64,000 bases of DNA from Modestobacter sp. L9-4 (GCF_019112525.1 NZ_CP077800.1:2108001-2172000); one strand, 5' to 3'. Shown: positions 51,508 through 62,100, counted from the stretch's first letter. The notes: generated by a model not told the origin, from the sequence alone. Translations and numbers: made by a program.

Positions 51508-53002
51508 GCGGTACGTGCTCGCCGTCGACCAGGGGACGACGTCGACGCGGTCATTGGTCTTCGACCGGGGCGGGCGGATGGTGGCGGTGCGCCAGCGGGA
51601 GCACCGCCAGTACTTCCCGCGCCCGGGCTGGGTCGAGCACGACCCGATGGAGATCTGGGCGAACACGCAGCGCACCGCCGCCCAGGTGCTGGCCGACGTG
51701 CCGGGGACCGGCGAGGTGATGGCCCTGGGCATCGCCAACCAGCGTGAGACCACCGTCGTCTGGGACCGGGACACCGGCCGGCCGGTGACCCGCGCCCTGG
51801 TCTGGCAGGACACCCGCACCGACGAGCTGGTCACCGCCCTCGCCGCGCGCCCGGACGCCGGGCTGGTGGCCGAGCGCAGCGGCATGGCGATCGCCGGCTA
51901 CTTCTCCGGGCCCCGGCTGCGCTGGATCCTCGACCACGTGCCGCGCGCCCGCGAGCGGGCCGAGGCCGGGCAGCTGCTGTTCGGCACGATGGAGACCTGG
52001 CTGATCTGGAACCTCACCGGCGGCACCGACGGCGGCGTGCACGTCACCGACGTGACCAACGCCAGCCGCACGCTGCTGATGGACGTGCGCACCTGCCGCT
52101 GGGACCCCGACCTGCTGGCCTTCTTCGACGTCCCGGCCGCGATGCTGCCGGAGATCCGGCCCTCGGTCGGCCTGCTGGGGACGGCGACCGCGCTGTCGCC
52201 GGCGCTGCCCATCACCGGCGCACTCGGCGACCAGCAGGCCGCGCTGTTCGGGCAGACCTGCTTCGCCCCGGGCGAGGCCAAGTGCACCTACGGGACGGGG
52301 AGCTTCCTGCTCCAGAACACCGGCACCGAGCTGGTGCGCACCCGCTCGGGGTCGATCAGCACGGTGGCCTACCAGCTGGCCGGCGAGCCGGTGCACTACG
52401 CGCTGGAGGGGTCGGTCGCGGTGGCCGGCGCCCTGGTGCAGTGGCTGCGTGACGGGCTGGGGCTCATCGCCTCGGCCGCGGAGGTCGAGACGCTGGCGCG
52501 CACCGTCACCGACAACGGCGGCTGCTACGTCGTCCCGGCGTTCTCCGGGCTGCTGGCCCCGCACTGGCGCGGCGAGGCCCGCGGGCTGGTCGCCGGGCTG
52601 ACCTCCTACGTCACCAAGGGCCACCTGGCGCGGGCCGTGCTGGAGGCGACCGGCTGGCAGACCCGGGACGTCGTCCGGGCGATGGCCGCGGACTCCGGCC
52701 TGTCCCTGCCGGCGCTGCGGGTCGACGGCGGGATGACCACCAACAACCTGCTGATGCAGTTCGTCGCCGACGCCCTCGACACCCCGGTGGTGCGGCCGAT
52801 GGTGGGGGAGACGGTCTCGCTGGGCGCCGCCTACGCCGCAGGGCTGGCCGTGGGGCTGTGGTCGGACGTCGAGGCGCTGCGCCGCAACTGGCACCGAGCC
52901 GCCCAGTGGTCGCCGGCGCCGGCCCGGGTGGCCGCCGTGACCGCCGAGTACCCGCGGTGGGAGCGGGCGGTGCAGCTCAGCATCGCCTGGGGCGCCCCCT
53001 GA
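51500..53002 (+). CDS. glpK: Glycerol kinase 1, coupled to iclR-type gene
   Basis: This 500-residue FGGY-family kinase phosphorylates glycerol to glycerol-3-phosphate. Motifs: [16 protein letters not shown] (phosphate 1), PGWVEHDPMEIW, NQRETTVVWDRDTGRP, WQDTRTDE, GDQQAALFGQ, YGTGSFLLQNTG, and the C-terminal VDGGMTTNNLLMQFVAD and [13 protein letters not shown]. The start is a GTG at 51500 within the end of the iclR-type gene. A second glycerol kinase lies 1 kb downstream; the two are clearly diverged in sequence, which argues against recent duplication. Either may act on another polyol. Confidence 0.93.
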   Translation: MPERYVLAVDQGTTSTRSLVFDRGGRMVAVRQREHRQYFPRPGWVEHDPMEIWANTQRTAAQVLADVPGTGEVMALGIANQRETTVVWDRDTGRPVTRALVWQDTRTDELVTALAARPDAGLVAERSGMAIAGYFSGPRLRWILDHVPRARERAEAGQLLFGTMETWLIWNLTGGTDGGVHVTDVTNASRTLLMDVRTCRWDPDLLAFFDVPAAMLPEIRPSVGLLGTATALSPALPITGALGDQQAALFGQTCFAPGEAKCTYGTGSFLLQNTGTELVRTRSGSISTVAYQLAGEPVHYALEGSVAVAGALVQWLRDGLGLIASAAEVETLARTVTDNGGCYVVPAFSGLLAPHWRGEARGLVAGLTSYVTKGHLARAVLEATGWQTRDVVRAMAADSGLSLPALRVDGGMTTNNLLMQFVADALDTPVVRPMVGETVSLGAAYAAGLAVGLWSDVEALRRNWHRAAQWSPAPARVAAVTAEYPRWERAVQLSIAWGAP

Positions 53003-53006
53003 GCCT

Positions 53007-53024
53007 CGTCCGACGATGTCGCAC
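53007..53024. promoter_or_regulatory. Shared 18-bp motif, glpF promoter copy
   Basis: This copy is identical to 50715-50732 and is placed directly after the first glpK and about 130 bases upstream of glpF. A GTCCGGGTCAC stretch follows ten bases later. It would let the IclR-type regulator control the glpF-glpK transcript separately. Confidence 0.7.
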
Positions 53025-53057
53025 CGGGCGTGTTGTCCGGGTCACATGATCACTCCT

Positions 53058-53121
53058 ACGGTCCGCAGCACGACCTGGTGACGGCCATCACCGTGCCAGG
53101 TCGGACATCCACGGTCCGCAG
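53058..53121 (+). promoter_or_regulatory. Repeats in glpF leader
   Basis: ACGGTCCGCAG occurs at 53058-53068 and 53111-53121. Between the copies, GACCTGG (53072-53078) and CCAGGTC (53096-53102) form an inverted repeat enclosing a second, mutually exclusive pair GGTGA/TCACC. This may be an operator or an RNA structure in the glpF leader; no known riboswitch is recognised. Confidence 0.4.
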
Positions 53122-53153
53122 TGCAGCGGACCCGTTGTGAGGAGCGCCTACGC

Positions 53154-53894
53154 GTGGACACCGTCAGTCTGCTGACCGTCTTCGGCAGTGAAGTCACCGG
53201 AACCGCCATCCTGATCCTGCTGGGCGTGGGCGTGGTCGCCAACGTCCTGCTGGCGAAGTCCGGCGCCCTGGGTGGCGGGTACATCGTCATCATCTTCGGC
53301 TGGGGGCTCGCCGTCTTCGCCGGCGTCTACGCCGCCGCCTCGTCCGGAGCCCACCTGAACCCCGCGGTCACCGTCGGGCTGTGGGCGAGCGGGACGTCGG
53401 ACTACGCCCCGGGCGTGCCGATCACCATCGGCTCGACCCTGACCTACTTCGCCGGTGAGCTGGTCGGCGCCATGCTGGGCGCGGTGCTCGCCTGGCTGGC
53501 CTTCCGCAAGCACTACGAGGCCGAGACCGACCCCGGCACCATCCTCGGCACCTTCTCCACCGGCCCGGCGATCAAGAGCACCCCGGACAACATCATCACC
53601 GAGGTCATCGGCACCTTCGTGCTGGTCTACGTCATCCTGCGGTTCGGGGACAGCCCCGCCCAGCTCGGTGCACTCCCGGTGGCGCTGCTGGTCGTCGGCA
53701 TCGGCGCCAGCCTCGGCGGGCCGACCGGCTACGCCATCAACCCGGTCCGCGACCTCGGCCCGCGCATCGTGCACTCGCTGCTGCCCATCAAGAACAAGAG
53801 CGGCAGCAACTGGGCCTACTCCTGGGTGCCGGTCGTCGGCCCGCTCATCGGTGGCGCGCTCGCCGGCCTGTTCGCCCAGTTCGTCCACATCTGA
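53154..53894 (+). CDS. glpF: Glycerol facilitator (aquaglyceroporin)
   Basis: This 246-residue MIP-family channel with six membrane helices and two half-helices carries glycerol inward. The first pore motif is [13 protein letters not shown] (NPA). The second is [14 protein letters not shown], where NPV stands in place of the usual NPA, while the Asp and Arg of the glycerol-selective filter (RDLGPR) are kept. The start is a GTG at 53154 with AGGAG about ten bases upstream. The gene is followed by the second glycerol kinase, the common glpF-glpK pairing. Confidence 0.93.
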   Translation: MDTVSLLTVFGSEVTGTAILILLGVGVVANVLLAKSGALGGGYIVIIFGWGLAVFAGVYAAASSGAHLNPAVTVGLWASGTSDYAPGVPITIGSTLTYFAGELVGAMLGAVLAWLAFRKHYEAETDPGTILGTFSTGPAIKSTPDNIITEVIGTFVLVYVILRFGDSPAQLGALPVALLVVGIGASLGGPTGYAINPVRDLGPRIVHSLLPIKNKSGSNWAYSWVPVVGPLIGGALAGLFAQFVHI

Positions 53895-53959
53895 CCTCCC
53901 CCACCCCACCAGGGGGCGGGGGTGGCCACTCCCGCCCTCCTCAGCAAGGAGGAACCGCC

Positions 53960-55477
53960 ATGCCGCAGTACGTAGCAGCCATCGACCAGGGCACCACCAG
54001 CACCCGGTGCATGCTCTTCGACCACGACGGGGCCGTCGTCTCCGTCGGGCAGAAGGAGCACGAGCAGATCTTCCCGCGGGCCGGGTGGGTCGAGCACGAC
54101 GCCAAGGAGATCTGGGCCAACACCCGCGAGGTCGTCGGCCAGGCCCTCGCCCGCGGCAACGCGAGCAACTCCGACATCGTCGCCGTCGGCATCACCAACC
54201 AGCGCGAGACCGCCGTCGTCTGGGACCGCACCACCGGCGAGCCGGTCTACAACGCCATCGTCTGGCAGGACACCCGCACCGCGGGCATCGTCGAGCAGCT
54301 CGGCGCCCTGGGCGGCGGCGCCGACCGGTACAAGGACAAGGTCGGCCTCCCGCTGGCCACCTACTTCGCCGGCCCCAAGGTCCGCTGGATCCTGGACAAC
54401 GTCGAGGGCACCCGGGAGCGCGCCGAGCGCGGCGACCTCCTGATGGGCACCATCGACTCCTGGCTGATCTGGAACATGACCGGCGGCGTCGACGGCGGCA
54501 AGCACCTCACCGACGTCTCCAACGCCTCCCGCACGATGCTGATGGACTACCGCACGCTGGCCTGGGACCCCGAGATCGCCACCGAGATGGGCATCCCGAT
54601 GTCCATGCTCCCGGAGATCCGGTCCAACTCCGAGGAGTACGGGGTCGGCCGCAAGTCCGGCTTCCTCGCCGGGGTGCCTATCGCCGGCTCGCTCGGTGAC
54701 CAGCAGGCGGCCACGTTCGGGCAGGTCTGCTTCACCAAGGGCATGGCCAAGAACACCTACGGCACCGGCAACTTCATGCTGCTCAACACCGGCGAGGAGG
54801 CCGTCCCGAGCAAGAACGGGCTGCTCACGACCCTGTGCTACCAGCTCGGCGACGCCAAGCCGGTGTACGCGCTGGAGGGGTCGATCGCGGTCACCGGCTC
54901 GCTGGTGCAGTGGGTGCGCGACAACCTGAAGATGATCTCCAGCGCACCGGAGATCGAGACCCTGGCCCGCGAGGTCGAGGACAACGGCGGCTCCTACTTC
55001 GTGCCGGCGTTCTCCGGGCTCTTCGCGCCGCACTGGCGCTCCGACGCCCGCGGCGCCGTCGTCGGCCTCACCCGCTTCGTCAACCGCGGCCACCTGGCCC
55101 GCGCCGTCCTGGAGGCCACGGCCTACCAGACCCGCGAGGTGCTCGACGCGATGAACGCCGACTCCGGGGTCGACCTGACCGAGCTGCGGGTGGACGGCGG
55201 GATGGTCGGCAACGAGCTGCTCATGCAGTTCCAGGCCGACATCCTCGACGTCCCGGTGATCCGGCCGAAGATCGCCGAGACCACGGCGCTGGGTGCCGCC
55301 TACGCCGCCGGCCTGGCCGTCGGCTTCTGGTCCGACCTGGACGAGCTGACCGCCAAGTGGGCCGAGGACAAGCGCTGGGAGCCCGCGATGCCCACCGAGG
55401 AGCGCGAGCGGCTGTACCGCAACTGGCAGAAGGCGGTCACCAAGTCCCTGGACTGGGTCGACGCCGACGTCAGCTGA
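53960..55477 (+). CDS. glpK: Glycerol kinase 2, paired with glpF
   Basis: This 505-residue glycerol kinase has all FGGY motifs: [90 protein letters not shown] and [18 protein letters not shown] perfect AAGGAGG lies 7 bases before the ATG, the strongest ribosome site noticed in the window, suggesting high expression. It is probably the main glycerol kinase, made with GlpF so that glycerol is trapped on entry. A 27-bp hairpin ends the transcript. Confidence 0.95.
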   Translation: MPQYVAAIDQGTTSTRCMLFDHDGAVVSVGQKEHEQIFPRAGWVEHDAKEIWANTREVVGQALARGNASNSDIVAVGITNQRETAVVWDRTTGEPVYNAIVWQDTRTAGIVEQLGALGGGADRYKDKVGLPLATYFAGPKVRWILDNVEGTRERAERGDLLMGTIDSWLIWNMTGGVDGGKHLTDVSNASRTMLMDYRTLAWDPEIATEMGIPMSMLPEIRSNSEEYGVGRKSGFLAGVPIAGSLGDQQAATFGQVCFTKGMAKNTYGTGNFMLLNTGEEAVPSKNGLLTTLCYQLGDAKPVYALEGSIAVTGSLVQWVRDNLKMISSAPEIETLAREVEDNGGSYFVPAFSGLFAPHWRSDARGAVVGLTRFVNRGHLARAVLEATAYQTREVLDAMNADSGVDLTELRVDGGMVGNELLMQFQADILDVPVIRPKIAETTALGAAYAAGLAVGFWSDLDELTAKWAEDKRWEPAMPTEERERLYRNWQKAVTKSLDWVDADVS

Positions 55478-55508
55478 GCGAGGACCCCGCCACAGGGCCG
55501 CGCTGATC

Positions 55509-55568
55509 GCACGCCGTCCGCCCGCTCTGCACGTGCTGCGGCACGTGCAGAGCGGGCGGACGGCGTGC
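55509..55568 (+). terminator. 27-bp perfect-stem terminator after glpK
   Basis: Two perfectly complementary 27-base arms (outer GCACGCCGTCC, inner GCACGTG) flank the 6-base loop CTGCGG. It begins 32 bases after the glpK stop. It is the longest uninterrupted stem in the window. Confidence 0.92.
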
Positions 55569-55725
55569 AGTGCAGGCTCGGACGATCGCGCCGGGCCGCT
55601 GACGTGCGGAGTTGTTCACCGCAACGTCACGAGGTCCGGCTGCAGACCCGGTTGCGCACTGCCGATCCGGAGGGTGCGGGCACGCGTCCGACCCCGGACG
55701 CGCCCAGGGCACGAGGGGTCGTGAG

Positions 55726-56751
55726 GTGCCGGAGAGAGTCGTCGCGCTGGCCGGGAAGGTGCAGGCGCAGTCGTCGTCCCGGCTCCAGGAGCTGGACACC
55801 ATCGCCCGGCTGACCCGGATGCTGGCGCTCAACGCCCTCGTCGAGGCCGCCCGGGCCGGTGAGGCCGGCCGCGGGTTCGCCGTCGTGGCCGAGGAGGTCA
55901 AGCAGATCGCCGAGCGGGCGGCGGCCATCAGCACCGGGCTGACCGAGGAGCTGGGCCCCACGGTCGCCGAGCTGCAGCAGCTGGGCGCCGAGCTGGTGTC
56001 CCAGGTGCGCGGGCAGCGGCTGGCCGACCTGGCGCTCACCGCGATCGAGCTGGTCGACCGCAACCTGTACGAGCGCACCTGCGACGTCCGCTGGTGGGCC
56101 ACCGACGCCGCCGTCGTCGACGCCGCCACCGCGGCCGCCCCGGCCGGCCCCGAGGCGCGGACGGCGTCCCGGCGGCTGGCGGTCATCCTGCGCAACTACA
56201 CCGTCTACCTGGACCTGTGGATCACCGACCGGTCCGGGCGGGTGCTGGCCAACGCCGCGCCCGACCGCTGGCCCGGCGTCGTCGGCAGCGACGTGAGCGG
56301 GGAGCGCTGGTTCACCGACGCGATGGCCACCGCCGACGGCGACGCCTACGCGGTCGAGGACGTCACCGCCTCGGCGGCGCTCGGCTCGACGGTGGCCACC
56401 TACGCCACCGCCGTCCGCCGCGGCGGGGAGACGGACGGCGAGGTGGTCGGTGCGCTGGGCGTCTTCTTCGACTGGGCGCCGCAGACCGCGGCCATCCTGG
56501 CCGGGCTCCGGCTGGACGACGACGAGCGGGCCCGCACGCGCGCCCTGCTCCTGGACGCCGACGGGCTGGTGCTCGCCGCCTCCGACGGTGCCGGGGTGCT
56601 CAGCGAGCGGGTCGAGCTGCGCACCGGGGGAGCGGCGTCCGGCCACCACCCGGACGGCGCCCGGACGGTCGGCTTCGCCCGCACCCCGGGGTACGAGACC
56701 TACGCCGGCCTGGGCTGGTACGGCGCGCTGGTGCAGTCGCCGGCCGGTTGA
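55726..56751 (+). CDS. Soluble MCP-like protein with C-terminal Cache-type sensor
   Basis: This 341-residue protein has no membrane segment. Its first 100 residues are a shortened MCP signalling hairpin ([41 protein letters not shown]). After YERTCDVRWWATDAAVVDAA comes a C-terminal Cache/PAS-like sensor (VYLDLWITDRSGRVLANAAPDRWPGVVGSDVSGERWFTDAM; GALGVFFDWAPQTAAILAGL). Thus the usual sensor-then-signal order is reversed. I chose GTG 55726, with GAGGGG seven bases upstream; the frame continues upstream without plausible coding. It may couple to CheA from the cytoplasm or act on another kinase. It is an isolated gene behind the glycerol terminator. Confidence 0.82.
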   Translation: MPERVVALAGKVQAQSSSRLQELDTIARLTRMLALNALVEAARAGEAGRGFAVVAEEVKQIAERAAAISTGLTEELGPTVAELQQLGAELVSQVRGQRLADLALTAIELVDRNLYERTCDVRWWATDAAVVDAATAAAPAGPEARTASRRLAVILRNYTVYLDLWITDRSGRVLANAAPDRWPGVVGSDVSGERWFTDAMATADGDAYAVEDVTASAALGSTVATYATAVRRGGETDGEVVGALGVFFDWAPQTAAILAGLRLDDDERARTRALLLDADGLVLAASDGAGVLSERVELRTGGAASGHHPDGARTVGFARTPGYETYAGLGWYGALVQSPAG

Positions 56752-56755
56752 CCCA

Positions 56756-57409
56756 TCAGCTCTTGGCGGACGCCCACTCGCGCACGACGCCCCGTGAGCT
56801 CATCGAGGCCGTGACGATCGGCAGCACCGAGGCGAACACGGTGAAGAACAGCAGGCCGATCGCGCCGTCGCCGTCGAGGGTGAGTGCGCCACCGAGCAGG
56901 GCCAGCACGAGCACCGCGACCGCGGCCAGCGACGACCACAGCACCCAGTCGGCCCGGCGCCGGCCGAGCAGCCAGATGCCGCTGGCGAGCAGGACGCCGC
57001 CCACCGGCAGGCCGAGCGCCAGCACCCAGGTGGGCAGGTCGCCGTCCCCGGTCAGCGCCGCGATGAGCATGAGGAGCCCGCCGAGCGCGGTCAGGCTGCC
57101 GGTGACGATGGCGAGCACGGCCGAGGCCGTGGCCAGCCCGGGGCGCCCCGGGCCGTACGGCCCGACGCCGGGCTGCTGCCAGCCGGGCGCCTGACCGGCC
57201 GGGCCCCAGGACGGCGCGTACGGCTGCTGCCCGTACGGCTGGCCGTAGGGGGCCTGTCCGTAGGGCTGCTGCGGGTACGGCTGCTGGCCGTACGGCTGCT
57301 GCGGGTACTGGGGCTGCGGGTACGGCTGCTGGCCGTACGGCTGCCCGGGCGGCTGAGCGCCCTGCGACTGCTGCCCGTCGTCCGGTCGGCCCTGCTCCCA
57401 TGCGGTCAC
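56756..57409 (-). CDS. Membrane protein with Gln/Tyr/Pro repeat N-terminus
   Basis: This 217-residue protein starts with GTG at 57409. About 80 residues of PYGQQPY-type repeats are followed by four membrane helices (ASAVLAIVTGSLTALGGLLMLIAAL; WVLALGLPVGGVLLASGIWLL; WVLWSSLAAVAVLVLALLGGAL; IGLLFFTVFASVLPIVTASM). Such N-terminal repeats in actinomycete membrane proteins are disordered and may mediate assembly; function unknown. The GTG start codon lies within the hairpin that follows pgm. Confidence 0.82.
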   Translation of the reverse strand: MTAWEQGRPDDGQQSQGAQPPGQPYGQQPYPQPQYPQQPYGQQPYPQQPYGQAPYGQPYGQQPYAPSWGPAGQAPGWQQPGVGPYGPGRPGLATASAVLAIVTGSLTALGGLLMLIAALTGDGDLPTWVLALGLPVGGVLLASGIWLLGRRRADWVLWSSLAAVAVLVLALLGGALTLDGDGAIGLLFFTVFASVLPIVTASMSSRGVVREWASAKS

Positions 57410-57438
57410 GGCCGGGAGTCTGCCAACGCCCGGCCGTG
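57407..57438 (-). terminator. Hairpin after pgm overlapping next start codon
   Basis: CACGGCCGGG (57407-57416) pairs with CCCGGCCGTG (57429-57438) around a 12-base loop, 14 bases past the pgm stop. The lower arm contains the GTG start of the repeat-rich membrane gene, so on a read-through transcript the start would be sequestered. Confidence 0.6.
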
Positions 57439-57452
57439 CCGCACAGTGCGAC

Positions 57453-59087
57453 TCACCCCTTCAGGGCGGCGCTGACCACCTCGCGGGCCTCGACCTGCAC
57501 CTGGGCCAGGTGGTCGGGGCCCTTGAAGGACTCGGCGTAGACCTTGTAGACGTCCTCGGTGCCGGACGGGCGGGCGGCGAACCAGGCGTTCTCGGTGACG
57601 ACCTTGAGCCCGCCGATGGCGGCGTCGTTGCCCGGGGCGCGGGTGAGCTTGGCGGTGATCGGCTCACCGGCCAGCTCGGTGGCGGTGACGGCGTCGGGGG
57701 AGAGCTTGCCGAGCGCCGCCTTCTGCTCGCGGGTGGCCGCTGCGTCGATGCGCGCGTAGGCCGACTCGCCGAACCGTTCCGTCAGTGACGAGTGGAGCTG
57801 GGAGGGCGAGCTGCCGGTGACCGCCTGGATCTCCGAGGCCAGCAGGGCGAGCAGGATGCCGTCCTTGTCCGTCGTCCACACGCCGCCGTCCCGGCGGAGG
57901 AACGAGGCACCGGCGGACTCCTCGCCGCCGAAGCCGACCGACCCGTCGAGCAGACCGGGCACGAACCACTTGAAGCCGACCGGCACCTCGACGAGCTTCC
58001 GGCCCATGTCGGCGACGACCCGGTCGATCAGTGAGGACGAGACGAGCGTCTTGCCGACCGCCGTGCCGGCGCCCCACTCGGGGCGGTGGGCGAAGAGGTA
58101 GGAGATCGCGACGGCGAGGAAGTGGTTGGGGTTCATCAGCCCGCCGTCGGGGGTGACGATGCCGTGCCGGTCGGCGTCGGCGTCGTTGCCGGTGGCGATC
58201 TGGTAGTCGTCCTTGGCACTGATCAGCGAGGCCATGGCGGCCGGCGACGAGCAGTCCATCCGGATCTTGCCGTCCCAGTCCAGCGTCATGAAGCGCCAGG
58301 TCGGATCGACCAGCGGGTTGACGACGGTGAGGTCCAGGCCGTGCCGCTCGGCGATGGCACCCCAGTAGTCGACGCTGGCGCCACCGAGCGGGTCGGCGCC
58401 GATGCGCACGCCGGCGCTCTTGACCGCGGCCAGGTCGAGCACGTTGGGCAGGTCGTCGACGTAGGTGCCCATGAAGTCGTAGGACTGCGCGGCGGCGCGG
58501 GCCCGGGCGAACGGGATCCGCTTCACCCCGCCGAGCCCGGCGACCAGCAGCTCGTTGGCCCGGCGGGCGATCCACCCCGTCGCGTCGGTGTCGGCCGGGC
58601 CACCGGAGGGCGGGTTGTACTTGAAGCCGCCGTCGCGGGGCGGGTTGTGCGAGGGGGTGACGACGATGCCGTCGGCCAGCCCGGTGGTCTTCCCGCGGTT
58701 GGCGGTGAGGATGGCGTGGCTGACCGCCGGGGTGGGGGTGTACCGGTCGGCGGAGTCGACCAGCACGGTGACGTCGTTGGCGGCCAGCACCTCCAGCGCG
58801 CTCACCCAGGCGGGCTCGCTCAGCCCGTGGGTGTCGCGGCCGACGAACAGCGGGCCGTCGTACCCCTGCTGGGCGCGGTACTCGCAGATCGCCTGGGTGG
58901 TGGCCAGGATGTGCGCCTCGTTGAACGCGCCGTCCAGGGAGGACCCGCGGTGCCCGGAGGTGCCGAAGACGACCTGCTGGGCGACGTCGGCCGGATCGGG
59001 CTCCACCGAGTAGTACGACGTCACCAGGTGGGGGACGTCGACCAGGTCGGAGGGCTGGGCGGGCTGGCCGGCGCGGTCGGAGCTCAT
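57453..59087 (-). CDS. pgm: Phosphoglucomutase (alpha-D-glucose specific)
   Basis: This 544-residue enzyme interconverts glucose-1-phosphate and glucose-6-phosphate, linking glycolysis with glycogen, trehalose and cell-wall precursors. The N-terminal [17 protein letters not shown], the active-site Ser loop [17 protein letters not shown], the metal loop [12 protein letters not shown], the sugar-binding [13 protein letters not shown] and the phosphate-binding [18 protein letters not shown] are all intact. The length fits the actinobacterial Pgm group of about 545 residues. It is a single gene divergent from the helicase gene. Its product glucose-6-phosphate is a substrate of OtsA. Confidence 0.95.
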   Translation of the reverse strand: MSSDRAGQPAQPSDLVDVPHLVTSYYSVEPDPADVAQQVVFGTSGHRGSSLDGAFNEAHILATTQAICEYRAQQGYDGPLFVGRDTHGLSEPAWVSALEVLAANDVTVLVDSADRYTPTPAVSHAILTANRGKTTGLADGIVVTPSHNPPRDGGFKYNPPSGGPADTDATGWIARRANELLVAGLGGVKRIPFARARAAAQSYDFMGTYVDDLPNVLDLAAVKSAGVRIGADPLGGASVDYWGAIAERHGLDLTVVNPLVDPTWRFMTLDWDGKIRMDCSSPAAMASLISAKDDYQIATGNDADADRHGIVTPDGGLMNPNHFLAVAISYLFAHRPEWGAGTAVGKTLVSSSLIDRVVADMGRKLVEVPVGFKWFVPGLLDGSVGFGGEESAGASFLRRDGGVWTTDKDGILLALLASEIQAVTGSSPSQLHSSLTERFGESAYARIDAAATREQKAALGKLSPDAVTATELAGEPITAKLTRAPGNDAAIGGLKVVTENAWFAARPSGTEDVYKVYAESFKGPDHLAQVQVEAREVVSAALKG

Positions 59088-59185
59088 GGGTGCGATCCTC
59101 TCGCCGGGGGACCGTTCTGCGCGACCCGGGTCACTCTCCCTGGCGACCGGGCCGATCTGTCAGCGCGGCGCCGTAGCCTGGCCGG

Positions 59186-62100
59186 GTGCTCGGGGACTGG
59201 CGGGAGATGGTCACCGACGCAGCACTCTCGGACGCGGTCGGGCCGGAGGTGCTCGAGCGTGCCCGGCGGTACGTCGCCCGCGCGGTGCTCGACGTCCGGG
59301 TCGCCGAGGACGCCCGCCGGGTCAGCGGCCTGGTGCAGGGCGGCGCCGAGGCGCCGTACCGGACGACGGTCGTGCGCACCGACGGCAGCCGGGTCGGCTG
59401 GGCGGGTGCGTGCACCTGCCCGGTGGGCGACGACTGCAAGCACGCGGTGGCCGTGCTGCTCTACCTGCGCCCCCAGGTGCAGCGCGCGCCCGGCGGCCCG
59501 CTGTCCCGCGCCGGCCGCAGCTGGGAGGCCGAGCTCGAGGAGCTGGTGACCGCGGCGGCCGAGCGCGCGCCGCGCACCTCGGTGCCACTGGGCCTGCAGT
59601 TCGAGCTGGTCGAGCAGGAGCCCGGGCGTGGGCGGGCCTCGGTCGGCGCCCCGGGCACCCGGCAGCGGCTGGTGCGGCTGCGGCCGGTCACCCCCGGTCA
59701 GCGGGGGCAGTGGGTGCGCAGCGGGGTGTCGTGGAAGCAGCTGCAGTACGACAGCGTGCAGGCCGGCTGGGACCGCGCGCAGCTCGCGGCGCTGCGGGCC
59801 CTGCACGCCACCCACCAGGCCGCGCGCGGGCAGTACTACTCCTACGCCCCGGTCGACGTGTACCTGCACGAGTTCGGCCCGGGCCTGTGGCGGCTGCTGG
59901 CCGAGGCGGTGTCCGACGGCGTCACCCTGATGACCGCCGACCGCCCGCCGCGCCCGGTCGTGCTCGCCGCCGCCGACGCCGACGTCGCCGTCGACCTGCG
60001 CCAGGGGGAGGGCCACACCGAGCTGTCCGCGCTGCTGCGCGTCGACGGGCGCCCGGTCGACCCGGCGGCGCTGTCCTTCCTCGGCGTCCCGCCGCACGGG
60101 GTGACCGTCGACGGGCCGCGCCGCGACCAGGCCGCCGAGGGCGCCCCGGGTCTGGTGCTGGCCCGGCTGGACTCCCCGGTGCCGCCGGCGATGGCGGGGC
60201 TGGTCGCCCGGGGCGGTGCCATCAGCATCCCGGCCGCCGACGTGGACCGGTTCCTGCGCGACTGGTACCCGGGCCTGGCCCAAACGGTGCCGGTGGTCTC
60301 CGTCGACGGCTCGGTCGACCTGCCCGACGTCGTCCCGCCCCGGCTGTCCGCGGAGGTCCGCTACCCCGGCGACGGCACGGTCTGCCTCACGTGGGCGGTG
60401 CAGTACGGGCCCGACCGCGCGCACCCGCCGGGCCACCCGTCGACCCCGGGCGACGGCCGCGACCCGGCCGCCGAGCAGGCACTGGTCGAGGCGCTGCCCG
60501 GCCCGGTCGGCGGGCTGCCGGAGCTGTGGACGACCGAGCGCGAGCTGGCCGCCTCGGTCGAGCTGGCCGGGGTCGAGGCGCTCGAGTTCACCACCGAGGT
60601 GCTGCCCGCGCTGCGTGCCGACCCGGACGTCGACGTCAGCGTGGTGGGCACACCGCCGGACTACCGGCAGAACACCTCCGCGCCGCAGATCAGCTTCACC
60701 GCACGCGACACCCGGGAGTCCGACTGGTTCGACCTGGGCGTCAGCGTGACCGTCGACGGCCAGAGCGTGCCGTTCGAGACGCTCTACAAGGCGCTCGCCG
60801 CCGGCCGCACCCGGCTGGTGCTGATCAGCGGCACGCACTTCTCTCTGATGCGGCCGGAGTTCGAGCAGCTGCGCCTGCTGATCGAGGAGGCCAAGGAGCT
60901 GCGGGACGTCCCGGGGGAGGGCGTGCAGGTCAGCCGCTACGCCGCCAGCGTCTGGGAGCAGCTGCTGGGGCTGGGCGTGGTCGAGGCGCAGAGCGAGCGC
61001 TGGCACCGCGAGGTCCGCGGGCTGATCGACGCCGAGCACGCCACGCCTCCGCCGGTGCCCGCCGGGCTGGCCGCGGAGCTGCGGCCCTACCAGCACGAGG
61101 GCTACGGCTGGCTGTCCTTCCTCTGGGACCACCAGCTGGGCGGGGTCCTGGCCGACGACATGGGGCTGGGCAAGACGCTGCAGACGCTGGCGCTGCTGGT
61201 GCGCGCGCACGAGGCCGGTGAGCTCGACGACGCCCCGGTGCTGGTGGTGGCCCCGACCAGCGTGATGTCGACCTGGTCGCGCGAGGCGGCCCGGTTCGCC
61301 CCCGGCCTGCGGGTGGTGACGGTCGCCGAGACCGAGCGCCGGGCCAGCGCCCCCCTGCGCCGGCAGGTGGCCGGCGCCCACGTGGTCATCACCTCCTACG
61401 CGCTGTTCCGGATCGACGCCGACGCCTGGACCCACCTGCCGTGGCGGGCGCTGGTGCTCGACGAGGCGCAGTTCGTGAAGAACCACCAGTCGCGCACCTA
61501 CCAGTGCGCGCGGCAGCTGTCGGCGCCGGTGAAGTTCGCGCTCACCGGCACGCCGCTGGAGAACAGCGTGATGGACCTGTGGGCACTGACCTCGATCGTG
61601 GCGCCCGGCCTGTTCCCCGACCCGTCGCGGTTCACCGAGTACTACCGGGTGCCGATCGAGCGGGACGGCGACGCGGACAAGCTGGCGCAGCTGCGCCGGC
61701 GGATCCGGCCGCTGGTGCGCCGGCGCACGAAGGAGATGGTCGCCGCCGACCTGCCGCCCAAGCAGGAGCAGGTGCTGGAGGTGGTGCTCAACCCCGAGCA
61801 CGAGAAGCTCTACCAGACCCACCTGCAGCGGGAGCGGAGCAAGGTCCTCGGCCTGGTCGAGGACATGTCGAAGAACCGGATGACGATCTTCCGGTCGCTG
61901 ACCCTGCTGCGGCAGCTGAGCCTGGACCCGGCGCTGATCGACCCGGCCTACGCCGACGTGCGGTCCAGCAAGGCCGACGCCTTCCTCGACCACGTGCGCG
62001 AGGTGGTCGCCGAGGGCCACCGGGTGCTGGTGTTCAGCCAGTTCACCCGGTTCCTGCGCAGCGTCCGCGACCGGCTGGGCGACGAGGGCATCGACTGGGT

